From NCBI GenBank assembly GCA_945862035.1, contig CAMAXB010000038.1, forward strand, positions 1-14,813: 14,813 nt of DNA. Direction: 5' to 3'. This document shows, in pieces, positions 1 to 8,131 of the stretch. Position 1 is the first letter of the stretch; the number at the start of each line of letters is the position of its first letter. The position numbers and the translations under genes were made by a program. Source of the DNA: Opitutus sp. GAS368 (lineage in GTDB: Bacteria > Verrucomicrobiota > Verrucomicrobiia > Opitutales > Opitutaceae). The notes beneath the pieces are model-generated. The model ran no database searches and was not told the origin of the DNA. It worked only from the letters and a program-made list of their open reading frames with translations.

Positions 1-962
1 AGATGGGCAACTTTTCGGCTCTCGGTGGTGTCCGAGTCGAGCGGACCGAGACATCCGGAGTAAGCTGGGGCCGCCAGGTGAATCTGCCGACGCTCAGTCA
101 GTACTCCAAAATTGCGAAGATCTCGGGCGGCTACACCGACACTTTCCCCGGTCTTCACCTGAAGTACGAGCCGCGTCCGGGTCTGGTGTTGCGAGCCAGT
201 GCGTCAACCAGCATTGGTCGTCCGAATTTTGATCAACTGGCTCCGGGATTCAATGTGAACGTCAGCACGCAGTCGGTTTCTCAGAATAACCCGGACCTCC
301 AACCGCAGTTTTCTGACAATTACGATCTCAGCGCCGAGTACTACTTCAAGGGTGTGGGTTTGATCTCCGCCTCCGCGTTTCGGAAGAAGATCGAGGGCTT
401 CATCTTCAATAAGCAGAGTATCATCGGGACGGGTGCGAACAATGGCTTCGAAGGTGAGTACGACGGCTATTTCCTCAACACCAAGACCAACGGCGGTTGG
501 GCCCGGGTCAATGGGCTTGAGCTCAACTACCAGCAGCAGCTCACCTTCCTCCCTGGCTTCCTGAACGGCTTCGGGGTCTACGGTAATTTGACTGCCCTCT
601 CGACCGAAGGAACCTACAATGGCACCATAGTGCTCAAGGATATTGCCGGATTTATCAGTCGCTCCGGCAATCTGGGGGTATCTTACATCAAGCATAATTA
701 CACGGTCCGCCTCTCGGCTAAATACGAAGGCGAATCGCTGAACGGTTATAATGATAATCCGGCCCGCCGAACTTACATGATCGAACGTACCACGGTCGAT
801 TTGAGTCTCCGCTATGCGTATCGCCCGAGGGTTAACTTCTTCATTGATGTGAATAATCTGTTTAACGAAAAAGAGCTTCGCTACACGGGTTTGGCCGACC
901 GCACCGTCAATAATCGTATCTTCGGCACGAGATTGACCGCAGGTATCAGCGGTTCATTCTAA
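1..962 (+). CDS. TonB-dependent outer-membrane receptor, C-terminal part (5' end outside window)
   Basis: This is the last ~319 residues of an outer-membrane beta-barrel receptor that imports ligands using energy from TonB. The open frame runs in from the window edge, so the Met at position 3 is probably internal. The sequence shows alternating aromatic/polar beta-strands. It has the family-typical stretch with NPDLQPQFSDNYDLSAEYYF, then a C-terminal region with IDVNNLFNEKE followed by a last strand ending in Phe (GISGSF), the usual barrel-assembly signal. The plug domain and TonB box are not in the window. Base composition is visibly more AT-rich than the catabolic genes that follow. A strong hairpin just after the stop suggests that it ends its own transcript, separate from the downstream operon. 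The ligand is unknown; the neighbouring catabolic operon suggests a carbohydrate or aromatic compound, which is inference. Confidence 0.9.
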   Translation, partial: MGNFSALGGVRVERTETSGVSWGRQVNLPTLSQYSKIAKISGGYTDTFPGLHLKYEPRPGLVLRASASTSIGRPNFDQLAPGFNVNVSTQSVSQNNPDLQPQFSDNYDLSAEYYFKGVGLISASAFRKKIEGFIFNKQSIIGTGANNGFEGEYDGYFLNTKTNGGWARVNGLELNYQQQLTFLPGFLNGFGVYGNLTALSTEGTYNGTIVLKDIAGFISRSGNLGVSYIKHNYTVRLSAKYEGESLNGYNDNPARRTYMIERTTVDLSLRYAYRPRVNFFIDVNNLFNEKELRYTGLADRTVNNRIFGTRLTAGISGSF

Positions 963-975
963 AGACTGTAAGCGT

Positions 976-1002
976 GGGGTGCAGCTACCGGAGCTGCACC
1001 CC
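976..1002 (+). terminator. Strong hairpin, probable rho-independent-type terminator of the TonB receptor gene
   Basis: GGGGTGCAGCT at 976-986 is perfectly complementary to AGCTGCACCCC at 992-1002, giving an 11-bp stem with a 5-nt loop (ACCGG). It begins 13 nt after the receptor stop codon. Only three Ts follow (GATTTCCG), so it lacks a classical U-tract, but position and stem strength fit a terminator. A stem this long could also protect the mRNA 3' end. Confidence 0.7.
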
Positions 1003-1183
1003 GATTTCCGATCAAGGCGGCGGGCCAGATCGTTCACACTTCCGCTGAATAAAGCCTGAGCGGGGGTGGGATGCGAAAGAGAATTGAGCTGAGCCTGCCA
1101 CCCCCCAAGGTTGCCATTAGGACGGACGGGGGCCCTCGCGCGTTCCGTGAAACGATCGGCCTCCGATTCTCGAATCTCCATTT
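1003..1183 (+). promoter_or_regulatory. Probable control region of the five-gene operon
   Basis: This noncoding gap must hold the promoter and leader of the downstream operon, because the terminator-like hairpin precedes it and the next four junctions are short or overlapping. No convincing -35/-10 pair could be picked out. GGGGGTGG at 1062-1069 and CCACCCCC at 1098-1105 form an 8-bp inverted repeat around a 28-nt spacer. GATTC at 1165-1169 and GAATC at 1172-1176 form a short palindrome ending 7 nt before the start codon, where a ribosome-binding site would normally lie. Either could be an operator or an RNA structure; neither matches a site I can name. Confidence 0.35.
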
Positions 1184-2074
1184 ATGCTTAAGCACGATAA
1201 AACTATTGGTCTGATCGGGGTCGGTCTGATCGGAAGTGCAATGGCGGAGCGATTGATCACCGGAGGCTATATCGTGATCGGCTGGGATCTGGAGGCCGAT
1301 TGTCTCGCAAACCTCTTGGCGCTTGGCGGGCGCGCCGCCCCCGACGTGCAAACCATTTTTCGTCAATGTAATGTCGTTTTCTTTAGTCTGCCGAGCCATC
1401 ACGAGGTCAACCAGGTGCTTGAGGCCTGTGATGCGGACCTGCAGCCCGGACTGACCATCATCGACACCACGACCGGCGATCCGGTCAGCACGGAACAGGT
1501 GGCGGAGAAGCTTGCGGCCCGCGGTCTCAGCTACCTCGATGCCACCATCTCCGGCAACAGCGCGCAGGTGCGAACCGGCGCCGTGGCCCTCATGGTCGGC
1601 GGCGCGCGCGACACCTTCGACGACTGCTCGGATCTGTTTGCCGCGATCGGCCGACAAACTTTTTACACCGGACCGGCGGGCACGGGCGCCAAGATGAAAT
1701 TGGTGACCAACCTGGTCCTCGGGCTCAACCGCGCGGCCCTCGCCGAGGGACTCGCCTTTGCCCAATCGTTCGGCCTCGACCTTAGCCGCACGCTCGAGGT
1801 GATGCGGGGCGGCGGCGCCTACTCGCGCATCATGGACACCAAGGGGGAGCGCATGATCAATCATGACTTTACTCCCGACGCGCGGCTCTCGCAGCACTTG
1901 AAGGATGTCCGCCTGATCGTAAGCATCGGCCAGCAGGCGGGCCTGCCCATGCCGCTCAGCGCCACGCATCGCACGATTCTTGAGCAGGCCGAGGCCGCCG
2001 GCTGCGGCGAACTCGACAACAGCGCCATCATCACCGTTCTCTCCGCGGCGCAGGCCATCGGATCCAAATCATGA
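1184..2074 (+). CDS. NAD(P)-dependent oxidoreductase, 3-hydroxyisobutyrate dehydrogenase / tartronate semialdehyde reductase family
   Basis: Cytoplasmic enzyme of the beta-hydroxyacid dehydrogenase family, which interconverts 3-hydroxy acids and semialdehydes. At 296 aa it has the usual family length. The N-terminal Rossmann fold carries GVGLIG at residues 12-17 and an Asp at the end of beta-2 (D35 in GWDLE), which favours NAD over NADP. The substrate-binding segment is DATISGNS at 119-126, where the family usually has DAPVSGG. The catalytic Lys is K172 in GTGAKMKLVTN, with N176 completing the K-x3-N motif. The all-helical C-terminal domain ends with the common D-x-SAII pattern. The start is the first ATG giving a full Rossmann strand; no Shine-Dalgarno precedes it. 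It is the first gene of the operon and overlaps the transporter gene by ATGA. The exact substrate is not readable from sequence. Confidence 0.85.
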   Translation: MLKHDKTIGLIGVGLIGSAMAERLITGGYIVIGWDLEADCLANLLALGGRAAPDVQTIFRQCNVVFFSLPSHHEVNQVLEACDADLQPGLTIIDTTTGDPVSTEQVAEKLAARGLSYLDATISGNSAQVRTGAVALMVGGARDTFDDCSDLFAAIGRQTFYTGPAGTGAKMKLVTNLVLGLNRAALAEGLAFAQSFGLDLSRTLEVMRGGGAYSRIMDTKGERMINHDFTPDARLSQHLKDVRLIVSIGQQAGLPMPLSATHRTILEQAEAAGCGELDNSAIITVLSAAQAIGSKS

Positions 2075-3324
2075 GCACCCCGACTGCCCTTACCGTTCGT
2101 CAACGTGCCGCGATCCTTTTCGTCGCCTTTTCAGGTCTCGTGGGCGCGGGGTTCCAACTCGGCCTGATGCCGCTGGCCTCCTTGTCAATCAGCCGCGACC
2201 TTCTCGGCGAGGCCTATGCACCCGGCCTCGCGGGCGACTGGTTCGCGCGCTTCACCGCGGCGATCATGCTCGGCGGCGCGATCGGCGGCATCTTCCTCGG
2301 CTCTCTCGGCGACCGCATCGGTCGCGCCCGCACGACCGGTATCAGCATTCTCATTCTCTCCCTCGCCGGGGCTGCCGGTGCGTTCGTGACGACCCAGGAA
2401 CAGCTGCTTGTCCTGCGCTTCCTCGCCGGCGTGGGCGTCGGTGGCATGTGGCCGAACGGAGTCGCGCTGGTTTCCGAGTGCTGGACCTCAGCCACCCGTC
2501 CGATGGTGGCGGGCATCATCGGGACGGGTATGAATATCGGCATCCTTTGCGTCTCCCAGCTGGGCCGCATGCGCACGGTCACGGCCGACTCGTGGCGCTG
2601 GCTGGTCGAATTGGGCGCGGTCTTCGCCGTGATCGGGCTCGCGGCAGTCACGATCCTGCCCGAATCACCCCGCTGGCTTGCCACCCGTGGCAGCCGGACG
2701 ACCAAGACCGAAGTTCCACTCCGTGAATTGCTGCGTCCGCCGCTGCTGCGGATCACGATTATCGGCATTCTGCTGGGCAGCATTCCTTTGATCGGCGCGT
2801 GGGCCGCATCCAAGTGGATGATTCCCTGGGCCGATGTGATCGGCGGCACGGAGCGCGCGGGCTACAAGGCGACGACCCAAGGCTGGTGGGCGGTGGGCGC
2901 GATCATCGGTAGCTTTTTTGGCAGCCACGTCGCCAGCCTGATCGGCCGTCGGCTCGCCTACTTTCTGATCAGTCTCGGTTCGGTCACCCTGACGTGCGGC
3001 ATTTTCCTCTTCTCCCGTCCGCTCGATCCCCTGTTCCTGCCGCTCGTGCTTGCACAGGGCTTTGTCACGACTCTCTTCTTCGGCTGGCTGCCGCTTTCGC
3101 TGCCGGAGCTCTTTCCGACGCGCGTGCGCGCCACCGGTACCGGGCTTGCCTACAACACGGGCCGCTTTGCCTCCGCCGCCGGCGTGTTGGGCGCGGGCTT
3201 CCTGATGGCCTGGTCGGGCGGCGACTACGCCAAGGTCGGCGTGATTACCGGACTCGTTTATGCCTTCGGCATGATCGTGATCTGGTGGGCACCGGACACG
3301 ACTAACAAATCACTCGACGACTGA
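2071..3324 (+). CDS. MFS transporter, organic acid/sugar-type symporter
   Basis: A 417-aa major facilitator superfamily permease, expected to have 12 inner-membrane helices. The family motif A (G-x-L-x-D-R-x-G-R) is present as GSLGDRIGRAR at residues 77-87, in the loop between helices 2 and 3. A second conserved segment, ESPRWLA, starts at residue 198 near the central loop, and ELFPTRVRATGTGLAYNTGR lies in the C-terminal half. The last two patterns are shared by aromatic-acid:H+ symporters and sugar porters, so the substrate class is an organic acid or sugar derivative by family analogy only. The start codon overlaps the preceding stop as ATGA, implying translational coupling with the dehydrogenase. 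The pairing suggests import of the compound, or a precursor of it, that the dehydrogenase handles. Confidence 0.87.
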   Translation: MSTPTALTVRQRAAILFVAFSGLVGAGFQLGLMPLASLSISRDLLGEAYAPGLAGDWFARFTAAIMLGGAIGGIFLGSLGDRIGRARTTGISILILSLAGAAGAFVTTQEQLLVLRFLAGVGVGGMWPNGVALVSECWTSATRPMVAGIIGTGMNIGILCVSQLGRMRTVTADSWRWLVELGAVFAVIGLAAVTILPESPRWLATRGSRTTKTEVPLRELLRPPLLRITIIGILLGSIPLIGAWAASKWMIPWADVIGGTERAGYKATTQGWWAVGAIIGSFFGSHVASLIGRRLAYFLISLGSVTLTCGIFLFSRPLDPLFLPLVLAQGFVTTLFFGWLPLSLPELFPTRVRATGTGLAYNTGRFASAAGVLGAGFLMAWSGGDYAKVGVITGLVYAFGMIVIWWAPDTTNKSLDD

Positions 3325-3363
3325 TCCCGCGATTACACCCCAAAATTGGCCAGATCTTACCCC

Positions 3364-6300
3364 ATGACTATCTCCCGTTCCTGTTCATCTCGGCTCTGGT
3401 TGATCGCGCTCACGTCGGCCCTTCCGGCGGGCTTGGGGCTTGCGGCCGAACTCATGCCGACCGTGCCGGCTGACTTGCAGGTTGGCCTCTTTGCCCGCGA
3501 GCCGCAGATCCGCAATCCGGCGGCCATGGCGTTCGATGGCCGCGGCCGGCTGTTCGTCGGCCAAGGTCCCCAGTATCGCAATCCGAAGCCCGACACGCCG
3601 CCTGACAGCGTGGTGATGCTGACGGACGCCGATGGCGATGGTGTGGCCGAATCAGCGAAGACATTTGCGACGGGCTTCAACTCGATCCAGGGCCTCGCCT
3701 GGCACGGGCGTGACCTCTGGGTCGGCAACTCACCCGATCTGACCGTGGTGCGTGACCTTGATGGCGACGACGTGGCCGATGAGTACGTGAGGATTTACAC
3801 CGATCTTGGCAACCTGGAGCACGCCATCCACGGCCACACGTGGGGACCGGACGGCAAGTTGTATTTTTCTCAGGGGACTTCGAAGGGGCTCACGCAGCCG
3901 GGTCGGGTCGCGCCCCTGCCGTTCCGCCAGCTCTGGGGCGTCACGGCCCCGGCCGGCACGCCGGATTTCCCCGAACCACAGATCTTCAAGCGGGAGGACT
4001 ATCGCGCAGCGTATCAGGACCCGGAGGACGATTGGGGTCGGGAGGGAGGGTTGCTGCGCAGTGACGATATGGGTCGAAATCTGGAGATCGTCTCCCGCGG
4101 CATGCGCAATCCCTGGGACGTTGCCTTTGACGGCGGATTCAACTGGCTGGCGACGGACAACGACCAAAGCGAGGGCGATCGCGTGATCATGCCGTTCTTC
4201 AACGCGCATTTCGGCTGGGGCCATTCCTGGAGCACGAACTGGACGGGCCGGGACCACCCGCCGACGGTCCCAGTGAGCGCGCCGGTTTACGACGGCTCTG
4301 GCACGGGCTTGGTTTATTACGATCTGCCCCAGCTCCCGCCTGCTTACCGTGGCGTTTGGTTCATCAATGACTATCTGCGCAAGACAACCTATGTCTACCG
4401 CCCCCGCTGGGACGGTGCCCTCCTGCAACCGGAGGGAGGCCGCTGGCAGCCATTCATTGTGGGCGGCGGTTCCGGACGCGCGGTGAGTTTCTATGGCCCG
4501 AGGCTTCGGGATAAGCCGGAGTCGGCCGAGATTGGTTCCCTCTACAAGCCGATCGATATCGTGATCGGACCCGATGGAGCGCTCTACGTCTCGGGCTGGG
4601 GCCAGGAACTTAATGTTGTCTGGAAAGATGGTCAGCAGGCCAACGAAGGGCGGGTTTTCCGCGTCTCGTGGCCGGGTGCGCCCAAGCTTGCTTGGAATCA
4701 CGCCAAACGGGCCAAACCGATGACCGAGTGGACCGTCGATGAACTCGCGGACGATCTCGGATCCGTTCTCCCGGTCTGGAATATCGATGCGCAAGAGGAA
4801 CTTGTCCGGCGCGGTCCCGCCGTGGTCGCGCGTTTGCAAGAGCGTCTGGCTGCCCGCGCGCTTCCGGAATCAGCCGAAACCTGGCTGATCTGGACCGTCG
4901 GCCGCATTGCAATGACGGACCGTGCGACGGACGACTGGCTGGCCAGCGTCGAGGCGCAGCGCTCGCTCAACACCCGGATCCAGGCGATCCGCATTGCCGC
5001 CCATCGCCGACGCGAGACCGGTCGGACCGATCCGCTGCCTGCATTCGTCCTCGCAGCCCTCAAGGACCCCGAGGCACGGGTCCGCTTCGCGGCGGTGCAG
5101 TCGATCGGACAGGCCAGAGAAACACGCAGCGTCGACGCCCTCCAGGAAGTCGTCGCCACGGAGACGGATCGCGTCACGACCTATGCGGCTTGGCAGGCTT
5201 TGCGCCAGCTCGCGACCCCCGCCCAGCTGGGCGCAATGCTCGCCGATCCGCGGGCCAATGTTCGCCGCGCCGCGCTGCTCGCGCTGGCGGAAGACGACCG
5301 CATTGATCGTGCACAGGTTCAGCAACTCGTGAGCGACCCCGATGCGTCGCTCTCGGAACTCGCGGCCAACTGGATCGCAAAGCGCGACGGCAATCCCCTC
5401 ATCGATATTTATCCAAAACCGGGTGTCTTTATGGACAGCGTGCAGGTCAATCTGACCCCGGGCATCAAACCCGCCTCCCTGCGCCACACGACGGACGGCA
5501 GCGAACCAACGCCGCGGTCGGCCGGCGGCAGTCCTGGTCGCTTCACGGAGACCACGACGCTCAAGGTCGGGCTCTTCGTCGACAATCGCCAGGTCGGCAA
5601 TACCCTCGTGGCGACTTACCGGAAGCGCGATTCCGGGCTGCAGCTGCCCACCCTCGGCGAGGTGACCACTCCGACGACGGTGCCGGATGTCCTCCCGCTC
5701 CTCGCCCACGCCGATGCGCTCAAGGGCCCCGGCCTGTTCGACGCCGCGGGCTGCGTGGCCTGCCACCGCGTCGGTGACTTGGGCAACGCGGTCGGCCCGG
5801 ACCTGAGCGCGATTGGCGAGCGGGACGACGCCGATTCGCTGATCCGCTCCATCCTGATGCCCAACCAGATCATCGTGGAGGGCTATTCGCTGCTCACCGT
5901 TTCGACCCGCTCAGACGAGGCCTTTGCCGGGATTCTCCAAGAGGAAACGAACCGCATGCTCACCCTTGTTCAAATTTCGGGTGAATCCGTTTCAATCGAC
6001 AAGTCGACAATCGCGAGCCGCCAAAGCGTTCACCGCTCGCCCATGCCTGCCTATGACCGGGTATTCTCCCCGACTCAACTGGCGGATCTCGTCGCGTGGC
6101 TGATGCAGCAGCGAGGCTCGCACGCCGAGGTGATTACGGCCGCGGCGATGTCACCCGTCGCATCCATCCCAGGGAACGAGGCGGGCTTCGAGTGGCGCCT
6201 TGAATCCGATCGGCTGGCGATCACGCGCCACGGTCAACCGGTGGCGGCGTACGTGTTTGCCGATTCGGCCATCCGCCGTCCCTACCTCGAAAACCTGCGG

Positions 6301-7050
6301 GCCCCCAGTGGCCGCCAGCTGACGCGCAATAATCCGGTCCGGGACACCGATGCGAGCGATCACGCCACCATGCACCCGGGCGTCTGGCTCGGATTTGGTG
6401 ACATCAACGGACAGGACTTCTGGCGCAACAAGGGCACGATCCAGCACCGGGGCTTCTCCAGAGCTCCGGCGCTGCGCGACGGCGTTTTTTCCTTCGCAAC
6501 CGAAAACCAGCTGGTCGCCGCCGACGGGGTCGTGCTGGGAAGCCAAGACCTCGAGATCAGCCTCCGCCTCATGGGCGAAGAGGCCTACCTTGTGGCGGTC
6601 GACTCAACCTTGCGCGGTGCGACCGGCGATCTCGTCCTTGGCGATCAGGAGGAGATGGGCCTAGGGGTCCGACTTGAAACGGCGCTGACGGAAAAAGCGG
6701 GTGGGTTGGTCACCAGCAGCGCTGGCTTGCGCGGTGCGAAGGCCGTTTGGAGCACCGTCGCTCCCTGGGCGGCTTACACTCGCGAAGTCGAAGGCCGCAA
6801 AGCGGGGATCGCGGTCTTTCCGTCCGAATCCAACCGCGTCAAGACGTGGTGGCATAGCCGCGATTACGGCGTGATGGTGGCCAACAGCTTTGGCGCGCGC
6901 GTGCTTCCGGCCAGCGCCGGCGGTAAGCTCACCCTCCCAGCGGGAGATATGCTCCGGCTGCGGTTTGGCGTGCTGCTCTTCGACGCCTTGGCCACGCAAC
7001 CGCCCGACCTCGAGGTTCAGAACACGAAAATCCAGCCATTGATCCGCTAA
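3364..7050 (+). CDS. Secreted PVC-type CxxCH haem-binding dehydrogenase with HEAT, CHB-like, cytochrome c and C-terminal DUF6807 domains
   Basis: A 1228-aa exported protein. Residues 1-28 form a Sec signal peptide ending LGLAA. Residues ~30-450 resemble the PVC 'membrane-bound dehydrogenase' beta-propeller (TIGR02604-like) with Asp-rich loops DADGDGVAE and DLDGDDVADEY. Residues ~480-675 are HEAT-like helical repeats (ARVRFAAVQSIG, ANVRRAALLALA). Residues ~683-753 look like a chitobiase C-terminal (CHB_HEX_C) beta domain, HTTDGSEPTP. Residues ~779-915 are a mono-haem cytochrome c: CVACH at 797-801 with the likely axial Met at 894 in SPMP. Residues ~943-1225 match DUF6807, formerly labelled methane oxygenase PmoA, with DHATMHPGVW and FGDINGQDFW; His1000 and His1004 are in this motif. 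The likely role is oxidation of a sugar or alcohol in the periplasm with electrons passed to haem; this is inferred. An in-frame TTG at 3346 is less likely because ATG 3364 places a clean signal peptide first. Confidence 0.88.
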   Translation: MTISRSCSSRLWLIALTSALPAGLGLAAELMPTVPADLQVGLFAREPQIRNPAAMAFDGRGRLFVGQGPQYRNPKPDTPPDSVVMLTDADGDGVAESAKTFATGFNSIQGLAWHGRDLWVGNSPDLTVVRDLDGDDVADEYVRIYTDLGNLEHAIHGHTWGPDGKLYFSQGTSKGLTQPGRVAPLPFRQLWGVTAPAGTPDFPEPQIFKREDYRAAYQDPEDDWGREGGLLRSDDMGRNLEIVSRGMRNPWDVAFDGGFNWLATDNDQSEGDRVIMPFFNAHFGWGHSWSTNWTGRDHPPTVPVSAPVYDGSGTGLVYYDLPQLPPAYRGVWFINDYLRKTTYVYRPRWDGALLQPEGGRWQPFIVGGGSGRAVSFYGPRLRDKPESAEIGSLYKPIDIVIGPDGALYVSGWGQELNVVWKDGQQANEGRVFRVSWPGAPKLAWNHAKRAKPMTEWTVDELADDLGSVLPVWNIDAQEELVRRGPAVVARLQERLAARALPESAETWLIWTVGRIAMTDRATDDWLASVEAQRSLNTRIQAIRIAAHRRRETGRTDPLPAFVLAALKDPEARVRFAAVQSIGQARETRSVDALQEVVATETDRVTTYAAWQALRQLATPAQLGAMLADPRANVRRAALLALAEDDRIDRAQVQQLVSDPDASLSELAANWIAKRDGNPLIDIYPKPGVFMDSVQVNLTPGIKPASLRHTTDGSEPTPRSAGGSPGRFTETTTLKVGLFVDNRQVGNTLVATYRKRDSGLQLPTLGEVTTPTTVPDVLPLLAHADALKGPGLFDAAGCVACHRVGDLGNAVGPDLSAIGERDDADSLIRSILMPNQIIVEGYSLLTVSTRSDEAFAGILQEETNRMLTLVQISGESVSIDKSTIASRQSVHRSPMPAYDRVFSPTQLADLVAWLMQQRGSHAEVITAAAMSPVASIPGNEAGFEWRLESDRLAITRHGQPVAAYVFADSAIRRPYLENLRAPSGRQLTRNNPVRDTDASDHATMHPGVWLGFGDINGQDFWRNKGTIQHRGFSRAPALRDGVFSFATENQLVAADGVVLGSQDLEISLRLMGEEAYLVAVDSTLRGATGDLVLGDQEEMGLGVRLETALTEKAGGLVTSSAGLRGAKAVWSTVAPWAAYTREVEGRKAGIAVFPSESNRVKTWWHSRDYGVMVANSFGARVLPASAGGKLTLPAGDMLRLRFGVLLFDALATQPPDLEVQNTKIQPLIR

Positions 7051-7054
7051 ACTC

Positions 7055-8131
7055 ATGTCCACGACGATCAATCCCATGACCCGTCGCGGATTCATTTCCG
7101 CGGCGGTCGCCGCCTCGGCCGCACCCGCGGCTTCCCTGCAAGCGGCGGTGTCCACGGCTTCGACTCTCCGGATCGATTGCCAAAGTCACCTCTTCTGTCC
7201 GGAGCTGGTCGCGTTTATGGAGCGCCGGAAGACGGATCCCACCGTCTTCACGCGCGACGGCGAGCGGATCATCAAGATGGGCGACTGGCTGCGGAAGATC
7301 CCACCGCACTACATGGATGTGCAGGCCAAACTCGCGTCCATGGATGCCAACGGCATTGCGATGACCGCGTTGAGCATTAACGATCCCGGCCCCGAATGGT
7401 TTGGCGACGAAGGCCCCGAAGTGGCGCGTATCCTGAATAATTTCGTGGCCGACATCGTCCGCAGCCATCCGACGCGCTTCTTTGGTCTCTGCGTCCTGCC
7501 CCTGCAGGACATGACGGCTTCGCTCGTCGAACTTGATCGTTGCGTGAACCAGCTCGGGATGAAGGGCGTCCTGCTTTACACCAACCTCGCCGGGAAATTT
7601 CCTGACGAGCCCGAGTTCCGGCCGCTGTTCAAGCGCGCGGTCGAGCTCGACATCCCCATTCTGCTGCACCCGGCTAAACCAATCACGACCGAGTTTGTGA
7701 AGGGTTACGAGATGACGAGCTCGCTCGGCAACATGTTCGACAACACGATCGCCCTGACCCGCATCATCATGGCAGGGATGCTGGATGAGTTTCCCGGACT
7801 CAAGCTGGTGTGTCCGCATCTCGGCGGAACGCTGCCGTACATCATCGGCCGCCTCGATCACCAGACCCAGGTGCTGAAGCGCGGGCCGAAGTACCTTACG
7901 CGCGCGCCCAGCGCGTACCTGAAATCCGTGTGGCTCGACGTCGTGTCTCCGCTGCCGCTGGCCATCAAGTTTGCGCATGAGTTCATGGGTCCGGATCGCC
8001 TGATCTTCTCGAGTGACCATCCCTGGGTTGATCCGTCCGACATCATCCGCTGCGTGCGCGAAGCGGGCCTTTCGGCGGAGGACCAATCCAAGATATTCGC
8101 GGGCAATGCCCAGCGCCTGTTCAAGCTTTAG
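7055..8131 (+). CDS. Tat-exported amidohydrolase-2 family protein, ACMSD-like
   Basis: A 358-aa TIM-barrel protein resembling the 2-amino-3-carboxymuconate-6-semialdehyde decarboxylase (ACMSD)/gamma-resorcylate decarboxylase branch of the amidohydrolases, which perform metal-dependent nonoxidative decarboxylation or hydrolysis. The N-terminus has a twin-arginine signal (MTRRGFISAAVAAS, Met at residue 8), so export folded through Tat is expected. Metal-site equivalents: ACMSD has IDMHSH, here IDCQSH, so the first His is Gln43 and the second is His45. His205 (LLHPAKP), His255 (CPHLGG) and Asp321 (SSDHPW) are kept. The gene begins 4 nt after the preceding stop; ATG 7076 is an alternative start that places the twin arginines closer to the N-terminus. 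Its tail overlaps the next gene. Substrate unknown. The lost His may alter or abolish metal binding. Confidence 0.83.
   Translation: MSTTINPMTRRGFISAAVAASAAPAASLQAAVSTASTLRIDCQSHLFCPELVAFMERRKTDPTVFTRDGERIIKMGDWLRKIPPHYMDVQAKLASMDANGIAMTALSINDPGPEWFGDEGPEVARILNNFVADIVRSHPTRFFGLCVLPLQDMTASLVELDRCVNQLGMKGVLLYTNLAGKFPDEPEFRPLFKRAVELDIPILLHPAKPITTEFVKGYEMTSSLGNMFDNTIALTRIIMAGMLDEFPGLKLVCPHLGGTLPYIIGRLDHQTQVLKRGPKYLTRAPSAYLKSVWLDVVSPLPLAIKFAHEFMGPDRLIFSSDHPWVDPSDIIRCVREAGLSAEDQSKIFAGNAQRLFKL

Noticed and set aside
3346..3363. TTG start six codons upstream for the large haem protein
   Set aside because: It adds MARSYP before a clean signal peptide that already begins with ATG 3364; nothing supports the TTG.
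6190..7050. Methane monooxygenase subunit suggested by the old PmoA name for this domain
   Set aside because: The particulate methane monooxygenase subunit is a multi-helix membrane protein; this region is soluble and beta-rich. The name is a family-label error, and no methane metabolism is implied.
8013..8105. Upstream start for the DUF6797 gene
   Set aside because: The extra residues are a basic shadow of the amidohydrolase coding sequence and would displace the signal peptide from the N-terminus.
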